NCBI GenBank assembly: GCA_002110465.1 | Contig: NEED01000069.1 | Coordinates: 62,001 to 126,000 of the forward strand | Source: an unicellular cyanobacterium SU2 | GTDB taxonomy: Bacteria; Cyanobacteriota; Cyanobacteriia; Cyanobacteriales; Microcystaceae | Length of the DNA: 64,000 bases | Direction of reading: 5' to 3' | In this document: in pieces, positions 35,373-44,805 of the stretch | How positions within the stretch are numbered: position 1 is the stretch's first letter | Layout of the letters: each line of letters opens with the position of its first letter | Program-made: the position numbers and the translations under genes | The notes under the pieces: generated by a model | Told to the model about the DNA's origin: nothing | The model's input: only the letters and a program-made list of their open reading frames with translations | Databases searched by the model: none

Positions 35373-37628
35373 CTAGATGACTTGATACACAAAAGTTAAC
35401 GTTGCCCAGGTACTTACATCTAAGACATAGCTATCGGTGGTAGTTCCCACGAGATCACTCGATACAGCACTAACTCTATCTAAATCTTCTAGAATCGATT
35501 GGGAAACTTTGAGGGGATCATTTAGGGTGAGAATTTGTCCGTGATCAGATTTAAACCCTGGTAAGTGTCCCAAGGTTTCAAACGTTTTTTCAAAAGGGTA
35601 TTGAGAGCCAATAATTATGATTTGCTCCCACCCTGGGTTACTAGCGACTGTCCAGTTGAGTCCTCGAGACGAGGCAGGAACCACTCTGGTTTCTCCTGGG
35701 GATAGGGAGACTTTTTCTTGGGTTTGATTTTTTCCGTAGGGAGGTAAGTAGGCGATGGTTTGCCCACTGGCATCTACACCTAAAATCAAGTAATAAATTG
35801 GGCGATCGCTCCGATTAGTTAAGTGATATTGTAAACGACTTCCTTGGGGCAGTTGGGGTAAATCCTTGAGATCTGAGACAGTCAAGGAAGGGGGTTTGTG
35901 CGCTAGGGTTTCAGTTTCACTAGAGGGGGAGAAACTTGTTTTTGATGAAATTTGGCGCAGGGCTTGCCGCTGCAGCACCAGGCTAGGATCTTGGTCAAGA
36001 TTTTCGAGACTCGCACCTAATCCTAACAAAGAAGATCCTTCATTGAGAGTTAACCGCCACCATTTAACCGCCAACAGTTTCCTTAAGGCTGGTTGGAGCC
36101 TTTCTACTGCTGATTTGATGGCTTCTCCCGACTGACCAAAGGTATTAGGAACTCGAACGCCCCCTACCAGAAATAATCCATAACCTCCGATGGTTTCTGA
36201 TTCAGATGAATCCTCGTCTTCAGGGGGTAATGTTGCTTGTTTTCGACCCAAAACGCAGTCAGCCCCTGGTTCTCCTGCGGTGATTACTGAAGAGACCATT
36301 TTCATCGAGGAAAAAGCACTGGTGGCATCAACCCGTTCAATTCTCTGTAGGTTTCGATCAAGGGCTACGGTGATTCCTAACGTTTTGGGAATCAAACGCA
36401 AGGACTCTTGAAGCAATTGTCCTTTTTTGAGTGGAGATGTTTCGGTCTGGTTTTCTGATGTTTGAACAAGTCGAACTTTACCGGTTAATCCATCACGTGA
36501 TCGTAATTGGACAGTAATCGGGGATGAGAGTTGCTGATCAACAATCCTCAAACAAGAGTTGAGTCCGTAGTGTTGTAAAACCGATATGGGGAGTCCTGTT
36601 AGTTTAATGGTAGCTGTCGTTTTATCCTCTACCTCTGTAATTATTCCCTCAGCCCCCTGAGAGTTGGTGGGTAGTAAATAGTAAGTAAACAGGGGTTGTT
36701 TGTCCTGGGGTTGCACTTTCGGTTGTTGTTGCTTTCCCCTGATAGGAAGCATATCTTCACTGGTTCTTTCTGAGGCTACTATCACCTTACGGTTGGGGGT
36801 CACTTGCCAGAGATATTGGGTGAGGACATAAGTAAATAACCCGACACTAAAACCATTTCCGGTAATTTCTGTCGCTACTTGCTGATCTTGTGCCGCTTTT
36901 AGTAGTGTGCCAGGAATTTGAGATGGTTTGATTTTAATATTTTTAGCTTTAAGTTGTTCTTTTAATTGACTTTGAAAGTCTATTTCTTCTGGACTAGGTT
37001 GCTGGCCTTCAAAAGGAAAAGTCCGGCCATGTAGATTGCCTTGTAGTTCTTGCCCACCATAGTGATAACTGGTGTCCAAGACCATCGTTAGTTTATCAGT
37101 CTCTAGCGATCGCCCCAATAGTAGTAGGGTTTCTTCAAGGAGATCGTTAGTCGTGGGGTTGTTTTTGGTCGATAAAATTCCATCTTTGGGAACTAACCCT
37201 CGTTGTTGGGTTGGAGAGATTGAACCTTGATTAGGGTCTCCTTTTACATAATTTCCGTAGCCACTGAAATGAAATAGCACTACATCCCCAGGTTTGGCTT
37301 GTTGGATCAGATGTTCAGTAAATGCTCTTTCTATTCCCTCACGGGTTGCTTGCCCTCCCGTTAGAGTCAAGATATCTCCATTAGCAAATCCAAAGCGATG
37401 GACAAGTAGTTCTTGTTGTCGCTCTACATCAGTGACACATCCTTGTAAGTTGAAATGATTATTATAGTCATTAATCCCTACCAACAATGCCAATTTACGA
37501 GGGGTTGGCGTGGCTAAGGTTTGATAATAATGCTGAATTTTTGGCTCTCTCAAGAACCATTCTATCCCTGCCTGACTCACTCCCCAGGTAAGCAAGGTCT
37601 TTAAAAAAGTCCGCCGATCCCATTCCAT
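35373..37628 (-). CDS. Pseudo-orthocaspase (caspase-fold, DUF4384-like C-terminus) with Tat signal
   Basis: 751 residues. N-terminal twin-arginine signal DRRTFLKTLLTWGV, so export in folded form. Caspase-fold p20 region begins RKLALLVGINDYN. The two catalytic positions are replaced: the loop normally ending GHG reads HFSGYG (Tyr124) and the DxCHSG loop reads VLDTSYHYGG (Ser187 aligned with Cys). This is the Tyr/Ser type of inactive orthocaspase known from cyanobacteria. C-terminal part (residues about 590-720) is a DUF4384-like beta domain, LQYHLTNRSDRPIYYLILGV, ending GRPGF-type LGHLPGFKSDHGQIL. Probably a regulatory or scaffolding protein rather than a protease. Confidence 0.82.
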   Translation of the reverse strand: MEWDRRTFLKTLLTWGVSQAGIEWFLREPKIQHYYQTLATPTPRKLALLVGINDYNNHFNLQGCVTDVERQQELLVHRFGFANGDILTLTGGQATREGIERAFTEHLIQQAKPGDVVLFHFSGYGNYVKGDPNQGSISPTQQRGLVPKDGILSTKNNPTTNDLLEETLLLLGRSLETDKLTMVLDTSYHYGGQELQGNLHGRTFPFEGQQPSPEEIDFQSQLKEQLKAKNIKIKPSQIPGTLLKAAQDQQVATEITGNGFSVGLFTYVLTQYLWQVTPNRKVIVASERTSEDMLPIRGKQQQPKVQPQDKQPLFTYYLLPTNSQGAEGIITEVEDKTTATIKLTGLPISVLQHYGLNSCLRIVDQQLSSPITVQLRSRDGLTGKVRLVQTSENQTETSPLKKGQLLQESLRLIPKTLGITVALDRNLQRIERVDATSAFSSMKMVSSVITAGEPGADCVLGRKQATLPPEDEDSSESETIGGYGLFLVGGVRVPNTFGQSGEAIKSAVERLQPALRKLLAVKWWRLTLNEGSSLLGLGASLENLDQDPSLVLQRQALRQISSKTSFSPSSETETLAHKPPSLTVSDLKDLPQLPQGSRLQYHLTNRSDRPIYYLILGVDASGQTIAYLPPYGKNQTQEKVSLSPGETRVVPASSRGLNWTVASNPGWEQIIIIGSQYPFEKTFETLGHLPGFKSDHGQILTLNDPLKVSQSILEDLDRVSAVSSDLVGTTTDSYVLDVSTWATLTFVYQVI

Positions 37629-37751
37629 TGTTTTTTCGTCTGCCGTTAGTGGGAATAAATGTTTGATTATAGTTTAATCGTTAAGGGGTGTTAGATAACA
37701 GAAAAACTCTATTTTCCTCAATCTAACCCCCTCATTCTCAATTCTTCAAGT

Positions 37752-38918
37752 TTATTTACTCATGGCCTTAATCAGTTCTTCTGCTACTTCTGGGCGAGAG
37801 AATTGCGGTGGTGGCATTTCTCCTCGACGTAGCATTTCCCTGACTTTGGTTCCTGAAAGGTGAATGCGTTCTTCTTTAAGACTAGGACTGGTTTTTGTGG
37901 TAGCCATTTGTTGAGTTCGAGTGCAATAAAAAGCGTGTTCAAACTTCATGGGAATAATACCCATTTCCTCTGGCTCAAATTCATCAAAAATATGTTGTGC
38001 GTCGTAGGTTCCGTAATAGTCTCCTACTCCAGCATGATCTCGACCGACAATAAAGTGAGTGCAACCATAATTTTTCCGAACTAGGGCATGGAATATGGCT
38101 TCCCGTGGACCTGCATAACGCATTGCTGAGGGATTAATGGCTAAAATCACTCGGTCTTGAGGAAAATATTTATCCATCATGATTTCGTAGCAACGCATCC
38201 GTACTTCGGCGGGGATGTCATCACTTTTGGTGGCTCCGACTAACGGATGTAGAAAGAGTCCATCAACAATTTCTAGGGCGCACTTTTGAATATATTCATG
38301 GGCGCGGTGAATGGGGTTACGGGTTTGAAAGCCGACGACTGTTTTCCATCCTTTTTCAGCGAAGGCTTTGCGTGATTCAGCCGGATCAATTTGATATTTA
38401 GGGAATAAGGGATGATCCTCCCGTTGTAACAACCAGACAGGACCCGCTAAGTTAACTGCCCCTTGCTCATAAACAACTTTAACCCCAGGGTGTTTCGTTT
38501 CGTCAGTTCGATAAACGTTCACGGCCTCGTGAGCCTTATTATAGTGATATTTTTGGGTTAATTCTAAAACCCCAACGAAGTTTCCTTCGGGATCATCTAA
38601 GCGAATCCAATTTCCTTCTTTGAGGGAGTCGGCTATTTCTTCGCTGACGGATAAGGTAATTGGAATTGACCAGGGTAAGCCGGTGGTCAGACGCATATCT
38701 TCAACGACGGTTTCGTAGTCAGCCCGTTCCATAAAACCTTTTAGGGGACTGAAGCCACCAATGGCTATCATGACTAAATCCGAGGTCGCTCTTTTGTCTA
38801 AGCGAATTTTTGGTAAATGATCCGCTTGAGCTAAAAATTCTTCTCGTTCTGCTGGTGTTGCAATGCGATTGATTAAATGACCGCCGTGGGGCGCAATTAT
38901 ATCTGTGTGTGTACTCAT
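37752..38918 (-). CDS. sat: Sulfate adenylyltransferase
   Basis: ATP sulfurylase, first step of sulfate assimilation (sulfate + ATP to APS). 388 residues, the dissimilatory/cyanobacterial homomeric form. Seen: [14 protein letters not shown] (QxRNP and HxxH), [29 protein letters not shown] and ISGTKVR-type [17 protein letters not shown]. The next genes leftward and rightward concern sulfur transfer (MoeB-rhodanese at 39403). Confidence 0.97.
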   Translation of the reverse strand: MSTHTDIIAPHGGHLINRIATPAEREEFLAQADHLPKIRLDKRATSDLVMIAIGGFSPLKGFMERADYETVVEDMRLTTGLPWSIPITLSVSEEIADSLKEGNWIRLDDPEGNFVGVLELTQKYHYNKAHEAVNVYRTDETKHPGVKVVYEQGAVNLAGPVWLLQREDHPLFPKYQIDPAESRKAFAEKGWKTVVGFQTRNPIHRAHEYIQKCALEIVDGLFLHPLVGATKSDDIPAEVRMRCYEIMMDKYFPQDRVILAINPSAMRYAGPREAIFHALVRKNYGCTHFIVGRDHAGVGDYYGTYDAQHIFDEFEPEEMGIIPMKFEHAFYCTRTQQMATTKTSPSLKEERIHLSGTKVREMLRRGEMPPPQFSRPEVAEELIKAMSK

Positions 38919-39322
38919 AACAACAATTTTGTTAATGGCTGCCAGGATTTATCCTACCAAGCTTTGGTAAGGTATTTACCAGTGAGCTGATAAATCTTTG
39001 GTTGGCTAAGGCTGTTAATATAGCACTATCGATTTCGGTTAAGATAATAGATTCTAGTACCAGGCAATAGGGAACGGACAATAGACAATAGTAAAACGTT
39101 CTCATGTATTCTTGTACTGCCATAGTTCATAAAAATTAATTATTGATCCCCAAATTATCCCTATCGAGGGGGGTGATTCGCTTACATTTTCCATTAAGGC
39201 AAATCATCTTTTTTCTAGATAAATTGAAAGTAATATTAACTTGAATGTGGCTTTTTCTAGCGATCGCGTCTAATGGTTCCTTTTTGGAGCTTTTTTACTC
39301 CCATAATCAAAAAATTATTCAT
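38919..39322. promoter_or_regulatory. Upstream region of sat, about 400 bp
   Basis: No credible gene: a 63-codon frame at 38932-39123 has no family resemblance or ribosome site. This stretch should hold the sat promoter. It includes TAAGGCAAATC- and GCGATCGC-containing segments but no recognisable riboswitch or LysR-type site that I can defend. Confidence 0.4.
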
Positions 39323-39356
39323 AAAAAATCTATCCCTCAATTATTGGAGATAGATT
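39323..39356 (-). terminator. Intrinsic terminator of moeB-rhodanese gene
   Basis: On the minus strand AATCTATC pairs with GATAGATT around a 14-nt loop and is followed by TTTTTT. It lies 47 bp after the stop of the MoeB-like gene. Confidence 0.75.
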
Positions 39357-39402
39357 AATTAACCACTAAGATTATTTAAAAATCTAATTGCTCAAACTCA
39401 CA

Positions 39403-40575
39403 TTAATATTGAGGAATATTGGAGTCAATTTCTACACTCCAGGCTGTAATTCCCCCTTTAACATTAGTTCCCACAATCCCTTGTTCTTTGAGAATACCTA
39501 ATGCTTTTGCTGACCGTCCTCCCATCTTACAATGGGCAATGACTTTATGATTTTGGGATAATTCGCGGATTTTTTCCACTCCTTTTCCGTCTTCAATATC
39601 AGGTAAAGGAACTAGAATTGACCCTGGAATTCGGGCAATTTCGTACTCGTTAACATTGCGAACATCAATTAAGACAAAAGCATCAGCACCATGATCCATT
39701 AAGTCCTTTAATTCCTTAACGGTAATTTCAGGAATAGCCGCTTTTTCCTCGGCTTCTGCTGCTTGTGCTTGGGGAATACCACAGAATTGTTCGTAGTCAA
39801 TGAGTTTCTCAATGACAGGCCGTTCAGGGTTAGGCCTTAACTTTAACTCACGGAACTTCATATCCCAAGCATTGTAAAGCAACAAACGACCACTCAGGGT
39901 ATTTTCTGCCCCTAGAATAATCTTAATGGCTTCAGTGGCTTGAATTGTACCAATGATACCTGGAAGTACCCCTAAGACACCGCCTTCTGCACAAGAAGGA
40001 ACCATTCCTGGTGGTGGGGGTTCAGGGTATAAGTCACGGTAGTTCGGACCTCCTTGGTAATTAAAGACTGTTGCTTGTCCTTCAAAACGGAAAATTGACC
40101 CATAGACATTGGGTTTATTGAGTAACACACAAGCGTCATTGGTGAGATATCGAGTTGGGAAATTATCTGTCCCATCGATGACCACATCATAGGGTTTGAG
40201 AATTTCTAGGGCATTCTCCGAAGACAAACGAGTTTCATATAAATCAACTTGACAATAGGGGTTAATCTCTAAAATTCTGTCTTTTGCAGACTGAATCTTT
40301 GGTTTTCCAACCCAAGATGTCCCATGAATAATTTGACGCTGTAGGTTAGAACTATCGACAATATCAAAATCAACAATTCCAATTCGTCCAATTCCTGCGG
40401 CGGTTAAATACAGTAGTAAGGGTGATCCAAGTCCCCCAGTCCCGATACAGAGGACACTGGCCGCCTTGAGGCGTTTTTGGCCATCTAGTCCAACTTCTGG
40501 CAGAATAATGTGACGAGAGTATCGTTGAAACTCTTCTTTATTGAGTTCGATTTCTTGTAAATTGGGATTTAGCAT
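39403..40575 (-). CDS. moeB: MoeB/ThiF-type adenylyltransferase fused to rhodanese domain
   Basis: Activates the C-terminus of a ubiquitin-like sulfur carrier (MoaD, ThiS or CysO-like) by adenylation and loads sulfur through the rhodanese domain. 390 residues from the ATG at 40575 (MLNPNLQEIELN); the frame extends 9 codons to a GTG. Seen: nucleotide site CIGTGGLGSPLLLYL, DFDIVDSSNLQRQ, the catalytic-Cys region VPSCAEGGVLGVLPG, and C-terminal rhodanese with FVLIDVRNVNEYEI and active Cys in AHCKMGGRSAKAL. Downstream a JAMM protease (42244) and sat are close by, suggesting a sulfur-carrier pathway. Confidence 0.93.
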   Translation of the reverse strand: MLNPNLQEIELNKEEFQRYSRHIILPEVGLDGQKRLKAASVLCIGTGGLGSPLLLYLTAAGIGRIGIVDFDIVDSSNLQRQIIHGTSWVGKPKIQSAKDRILEINPYCQVDLYETRLSSENALEILKPYDVVIDGTDNFPTRYLTNDACVLLNKPNVYGSIFRFEGQATVFNYQGGPNYRDLYPEPPPPGMVPSCAEGGVLGVLPGIIGTIQATEAIKIILGAENTLSGRLLLYNAWDMKFRELKLRPNPERPVIEKLIDYEQFCGIPQAQAAEAEEKAAIPEITVKELKDLMDHGADAFVLIDVRNVNEYEIARIPGSILVPLPDIEDGKGVEKIRELSQNHKVIAHCKMGGRSAKALGILKEQGIVGTNVKGGITAWSVEIDSNIPQY

Positions 40576-40831
40576 AGGCGTTGCCTGACTAATTAAGCGC
40601 ACGTTGGTTTCTTGAGGGGCGCGAATAAATTATTTTAGCAGATCTCTTTCAACCGATATCCACTATAGGTAAAACCTTGGCTTCCAATCCCATTTTATTA
40701 ACTTTAATTAACATTTCCTGGGTTAACCATTTGAGGGGTTAAACTTTATCGGCTCTAAAATCTGGTCTAAAATCCTACAATTAAGATCTATTTTAATCAA
40801 CTTTTATCCTTAATTGAATTTGCTTTATTCT

Positions 40832-42217
40832 ATGAATATCCACGATGAAAAACTAACCTTTCGCACAAAATTTTTTTATGGAGTTGGAGAATTAAGTGGG
40901 TCCCTTCCTAGTAATATTTTGATTTTCTTTTTCTTATTTTTTTTGACAGATGTGGCTGGGTTAAATCCTGGTTTAGGCGGCATCATGATGTTATTAGGGA
41001 AGGTCTGGGATGGCATTAATGATCCGGTCATTGGATGGTTAAGCGATCGCACTAAGTCTCGTTGGGGAAGGCGTTATCCTTGGATGATATTTGGGGCGGT
41101 TCCTTTAGGGATAACTTCTATTTTATTTTGGGTGGTTCCTCCTACCAGTAATCAGACACTTTTGTTTATTTACTATGGGACAATTGCTTTTTTATTTTAT
41201 CTATCGTTTACGGCTGTTCTTTTACCCTATGGTACTTTATCTGCTGAGTTAACCCAAGGCTATGATGAACGCACTAGCTTGATTAGTTTTCGCTCAGCTT
41301 TTAGTATTATTGGCAGTATCTTTTCTCTGGCTTTAGCACAAATTATTTTTGCCAATATTTCTGATACAAAACAACAGTATTTAATACTAGGATTAATTTG
41401 TGGATTGCTGGCTAGTCTAACTATTTATGTTAGTATTTGGGGAACTTATAATCGTTATCATAAAGTTCAAAAAAAACATACAGAAATCAATCAAACTTCT
41501 ACTTTATCTCTTCATAAACAATTATATCTAGCCTTTAGTAATCGTCCTTTTCTATGTGTGATTGGAATTTATCTTTGTTCTTGGTTGAGTGTCCAAACTA
41601 TTGCCTCAATTCTTCCTTTTTTTGTTATTAATTGTATGGGTTTATCAGAAACACATGTTACTCAAATGGCTATAACGGTTCAAGGAACAGCATTATTGAT
41701 GATGTTTGTTTGGAATTTTATGAGTAAAAAGTTTGATAAAAGATTAATCTATTTTTTGGGAATTCCTTCTACAATTTTGGCCGAATCAGGACTATTTTTT
41801 CTACAACCAGGACAGGTGACTTTACTGTACATTATTGCTGTGATGGCTGGCATTGGAATTGCGACGGCTTATATTGTTCCTTGGTCAATGTTACCAGATG
41901 TGATAGATTTAGATGAATTAAATACCGGAGAAAGACGAGAAGGCATTTTTTTTGGAGTGGTGGTACAATTACAAAAAATTGGGGTTGCTTTGGCTCTATT
42001 TTTTGTCGGTCAAATTTTGGATTGGGCAGGGTATATTCGGTCGAGTGAAGGAGTACAACCAGAGTCAGCTTTGTGGGCAATTCGGATTATTATTGGTCCA
42101 ATACCTACCTTAATTTTATTAATGGGATTAATTTTTGCTTATTTTTATCCTATTACACGACAAGTTCACCAAGAAATATTACTTAAGCTAAGTGTACGTC
42201 ATGAGGATTTAAAGTAA
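40832..42217 (+). CDS. MFS transporter, GPH (glycoside-pentoside-hexuronide:cation) family
   Basis: 461 residues from the ATG at 40832 (MNIHDEKLTFRTKFFYGVGE); the longer frame starts with TTG. Twelve hydrophobic helices. GPH signatures: YGVGELSGSLPSNILIFFFL, KVWDGINDPVIGWLSDRT and RWGRRYPWMI between helices 2 and 3, then LPYGTLSAELT. Family members are MelB-like symporters of sugars with Na+ or H+; the substrate is unknown. Divergent from moeB and convergent with the JAMM gene. Confidence 0.9.
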   Translation: MNIHDEKLTFRTKFFYGVGELSGSLPSNILIFFFLFFLTDVAGLNPGLGGIMMLLGKVWDGINDPVIGWLSDRTKSRWGRRYPWMIFGAVPLGITSILFWVVPPTSNQTLLFIYYGTIAFLFYLSFTAVLLPYGTLSAELTQGYDERTSLISFRSAFSIIGSIFSLALAQIIFANISDTKQQYLILGLICGLLASLTIYVSIWGTYNRYHKVQKKHTEINQTSTLSLHKQLYLAFSNRPFLCVIGIYLCSWLSVQTIASILPFFVINCMGLSETHVTQMAITVQGTALLMMFVWNFMSKKFDKRLIYFLGIPSTILAESGLFFLQPGQVTLLYIIAVMAGIGIATAYIVPWSMLPDVIDLDELNTGERREGIFFGVVVQLQKIGVALALFFVGQILDWAGYIRSSEGVQPESALWAIRIIIGPIPTLILLMGLIFAYFYPITRQVHQEILLKLSVRHEDLK

Positions 42218-42243
42218 TTTATCAAAATTAAAGCCTATTGTAA

Positions 42244-42723
42244 TTATGAATTAACCTTGATGATTTGAAGGGCTTCAGGTCGGAAATTTTTTGTATTATC
42301 TAATTGCCAAGTTTTAAGATCAATAACGTTATTGGAAGTTACTGAGACAATAATATAGGAATATTCAGCCCAAGCGATCGCCCGATCAAATTCTGAGGGA
42401 ACGGCTATGTAATCAGGATGAGAATGGTAAACCCCAATGATCTGTAATTGGCGACTGCGGGCTTCTTTTTGTACGTTAAAAACCACTTCTGGGGCAATAC
42501 TAAAACGGTTTTGTTTGCTTAAAATTTTTTGGGTATCATGAGTAGTTTTAGGGAATAACTCATTTTCTTCGGGAGTCCAACTATTTTCTGCTGGAAAAAC
42601 TTCAATTAATGTCTTTTGCTTATCTTTGATTGTACCAAGAAGTAAGCCACAACATTCTTCGGGATAGATTTTTAAGGCGTGTTTATGAATCTGATTAAGG
42701 TGATCTAACGTAATAACAATCAC
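42244..42723 (-). CDS. JAMM/MPN+ (Mov34) metalloprotease
   Basis: 159 residues, GTG start. Zinc site: Glu23 in PEECCGLLLG; His100 and His102 with Ser110 and Asp113 (GVYHSHPDYIAVPSEFD), the complete JAMM motif HxHx7Sx2D. Relatives such as Mec+ of actinobacteria cleave cysteine from the C-terminus of the CysO sulfur carrier. With a MoeB-rhodanese enzyme 1.7 kb away, a role in sulfur-carrier processing is plausible; no CysO/ThiS gene is in the window. Confidence 0.88.
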   Translation of the reverse strand: MIVITLDHLNQIHKHALKIYPEECCGLLLGTIKDKQKTLIEVFPAENSWTPEENELFPKTTHDTQKILSKQNRFSIAPEVVFNVQKEARSRQLQIIGVYHSHPDYIAVPSEFDRAIAWAEYSYIIVSVTSNNVIDLKTWQLDNTKNFRPEALQIIKVNS

Positions 42724-42952
42724 AGAATTAAATTTTAATTTTAATCTTAATTTAAACGATTTGAGTCAAGCTTAAAGGTCTTGAGTCTTAGATTAATTAT
42801 TTAGTTTAGCGTTCATCTTCCCACAGTTTCTATGGCCTTGACCCCTAATGGAGAAGTCAACCCGTCAAAGATTTTGGTATGGTTAAAATCAGTAAATCTC
42901 TTGGCTATCAGTTGGGAGTATGGGAGTATGATTTCGGAGGTAATGGAAATCC

Positions 42953-43276
42953 ATGGATAGTAATGACTGGATGAAGCAGTTATTGTTAGTAGGAATCGGA
43001 ACAACCTCACTAGTCGCTGAAAAAATCAAAGAAGTGAGCGATCAGTGGGTTAAAGACGGTAAAATCGATTCAGAAGAAGCTCAAGGATTTGTTGACGATC
43101 TAATGCAACAGATTAGAACAGGACAGGGTAATTTTGAAAGTACCATGGAACGTCAACTGCGAAATATGTTACAGGATTTAGGGGTTCCTCGTCAGTCGGA
43201 AATGGATGAATTACGGGGACGTATTGATCGCCTAGAACGTCAAATTCGAGATTTAGAAAACAAAATGTGGCGTTAG
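42953..43276 (+). CDS. Phasin-like / coiled-coil small protein
   Basis: 107 residues: amphipathic first helix ([20 protein letters not shown]), then [20 protein letters not shown] and a C-terminal coiled coil ([20 protein letters not shown]). The pattern fits the poly(3-hydroxyalkanoate)-associated phasin superfamily (PhaF/PhaI-like), which is widespread in cyanobacteria, also those without PHA. Role: granule or membrane surface scaffolding. The downstream FKBP gene starts 30 bp after its stop. Confidence 0.7.
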   Translation: MDSNDWMKQLLLVGIGTTSLVAEKIKEVSDQWVKDGKIDSEEAQGFVDDLMQQIRTGQGNFESTMERQLRNMLQDLGVPRQSEMDELRGRIDRLERQIRDLENKMWR

Positions 43277-43305
43277 GTAAGCCCAGTAAGATTCAAGGAA
43301 AAATT

Positions 43306-43848
43306 ATGCGAGAAATTTACATCAGTTTTGGAATTATTGCTGCTTTTAGCTTATTGTTGTTGGTAGGATCTCTGTTTAATACCTCAGACAAAACACAGGC
43401 GATCGCCCAAAGCGCACCTTCGGAGATCGTCTCTCCAACGAAAGGAGAATTGTCACCGTTAGCCTTAGACACTTCAAGCAAGGAAATCAACAAAATGGAC
43501 TTAGAAAACGCTGTTACAACTGATTCTGGACTGAAATACATCGAGATTGAAGAAGGGACAGGGGAATCTCCAACCAAAGGAAAAACCGTGACGGTTCACT
43601 ATACAGGAACCCTAGAAAATGGCAAAAAATTTGATAGTTCCCGCGATCGCGGTCAGCCTTTCCCATTTAAAATTGGTGTTGGACAAGTCATTAAGGGATG
43701 GGATGAAGGGGTGATGAGTATGAAAGTTGGCGGTCGCCGCACGTTAATTATTCCCCCAGAATTAGGTTACGGGGCAAGGGGGGCTGGGGGTGTTATTCCG
43801 CCCAATGCGACCCTAGTATTTGATGTGGAATTGTTAGGGGTTAAATAA
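43306..43848 (+). CDS. FKBP-type peptidyl-prolyl cis-trans isomerase, exported
   Basis: 180 residues from the ATG at 43306 ([20 protein letters not shown]), an N-terminal signal anchor; the longer GTG frame overlaps the previous gene and is unlikely. FKBP domain of about 105 residues: [60 protein letters not shown] with the canonical active-site aromatics. It speeds proline isomerisation in the periplasm or lumen. Follows the phasin-like gene closely. Confidence 0.92.
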   Translation: MREIYISFGIIAAFSLLLLVGSLFNTSDKTQAIAQSAPSEIVSPTKGELSPLALDTSSKEINKMDLENAVTTDSGLKYIEIEEGTGESPTKGKTVTVHYTGTLENGKKFDSSRDRGQPFPFKIGVGQVIKGWDEGVMSMKVGGRRTLIIPPELGYGARGAGGVIPPNATLVFDVELLGVK

Positions 43849-43855
43849 TCTGTCG

Positions 43856-43873
43856 GGTGGGCATTGCTCACCT
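43856..43873. terminator. Hairpin between convergent FKBP and DUF3493 genes
   Basis: GGTGGGC-ATT-GCTCACC imperfect hairpin. The plus-strand tail is CTAATTTTGAGACTTTTG, a weak terminator. It resembles the hairpin after icd. Confidence 0.45.
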
Positions 43874-44153
43874 AATTTTGAGACTTTTGTTCTAAACGAA
43901 ATAACCAGATCATTAAAGCAACAACCCCTATCTGTAGAGCAAAATTGGGCAAATTTCCCGCCACATTACGTCCTGCCGCTAACTGTGCCAGAAAGACTAG
44001 AGCCCCAATAAACCCCGATGCACCAAAGGCAATATAAAAAAACTGTCTCAACCCTTTATAAGGGGCTTGGGCCTCAGCTTTAAGCCTGGCATATTTTTCA
44101 GGATCTCGTTGAGATAGGGGAGGGCGTGGATTTTGATTAGGGGATTTAGCCAT
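43872..44153 (-). CDS. DUF3493 (LPA3-like) membrane protein
   Basis: 93 residues with two transmembrane helices (FFYIAFGASGFIGALVFLAQ and ALQIGVVALMIWLF) after an N-terminal RPPLSQRDPEKYARLKAEAQ and PYKGLRQ. This is the DUF3493 family, which includes plant LPA3 connected with photosystem II assembly. Function in cyanobacteria is not established. Confidence 0.8.
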   Translation of the reverse strand: MAKSPNQNPRPPLSQRDPEKYARLKAEAQAPYKGLRQFFYIAFGASGFIGALVFLAQLAAGRNVAGNLPNFALQIGVVALMIWLFRLEQKSQN

Positions 44154-44220
44154 TAAAAGGTTTTGATAAGAGTCATTGCTGTTTAGTCTAACATTTGCGA
44201 TATACTAAATAGTTGGCAAT

Positions 44221-44292
44221 GCCGATGTAGCTCAGTGGTAGAGCATTCGATTCGTAATCGAACGGTCGGCGGTTCAAATCCGCTCATCGGCT
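44221..44292 (+). tRNA. tRNA-Thr(CGT)
   Basis: 72 nt. Acceptor GCCGATG/CATCGGC, discriminator T, anticodon arm TTCGA-TTCGTAA-TCGAA giving anticodon CGT; T-arm GCGGTTCAAATCCGC. CCA is not encoded. A 343-bp relic of the tRNA-Val element begins 15 bp after its 3' end. Confidence 0.95.
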
Positions 44293-44307
44293 TTCAATTA
44301 TTACCGA

Positions 44308-44650
44308 TAGAAAACAAGGGGCTTAGAGGGCATCCTCGTAGTGTACTACATTTGTAATCTTGTATTATGAATCCCAAAACATTGATTATTTCGTTAGATG
44401 GTTAAGTGGTTATAAATACCTGGCTAATCACCAGAATAGCTGAAACACTGATGACATAAGGATTATCCCTACCTAAATACATAGACTGTCTTTGCCGTTT
44501 CACAGCCTACATGAATTGACCCTCAAATACATTAATTTTGCTTATTACTTCAATAAAAAAATTATATATTATGAGATCTAGACACTAAAACTAACGTTCG
44601 GTAGAAAGACACTGTCTATAAGTTATTAAAAATTACTAACAAATAAAGTA
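44308..44650 (-). repeat. 343-bp conserved noncoding block, copy 2
   Basis: Reverse-complement homologue of 17972-18314, roughly 85% by eye. It fills nearly all the space between tRNA-Thr and tRNA-Pro, whose 3' ends both point toward it. No recombinase, core repeat or open frame remains here, so it is a relic or a minimal member of the same element family. Confidence 0.85.
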
Positions 44651-44691
44651 AGGTCTTCTCAAACTTTTGTATTATCAGGGGTTAGGCTAAG

Positions 44692-44765
44692 TCGGGATGA
44701 CAGGATTTGAACCTGCGGCATCCTGCTCCCAAAGCAGGCGCGCTACCAAGCTGCGCTACATCCCG
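44692..44765 (-). tRNA. tRNA-Pro(TGG)
   Basis: 74 nt. Acceptor CGGGATG/CATCCCG, discriminator A, anticodon arm CCTGC-TTTGGGA-GCAGG giving anticodon TGG; T-arm GCAGGTTCAAATCCTGT. CCA is not encoded. Its 3' end faces tRNA-Thr across 399 bp of element-derived DNA. Confidence 0.95.
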
Positions 44766-44805
44766 TAACGTGCCTGTTTATTATAACTTAAAGAGTTGAC
44801 ACTAA

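Noticed and set aside
38932-39123. 63-codon minus-strand frame upstream of sat
   Set aside because: No ribosome site, no recognisable motif and composition of intergenic DNA; it most likely overlaps the sat promoter.
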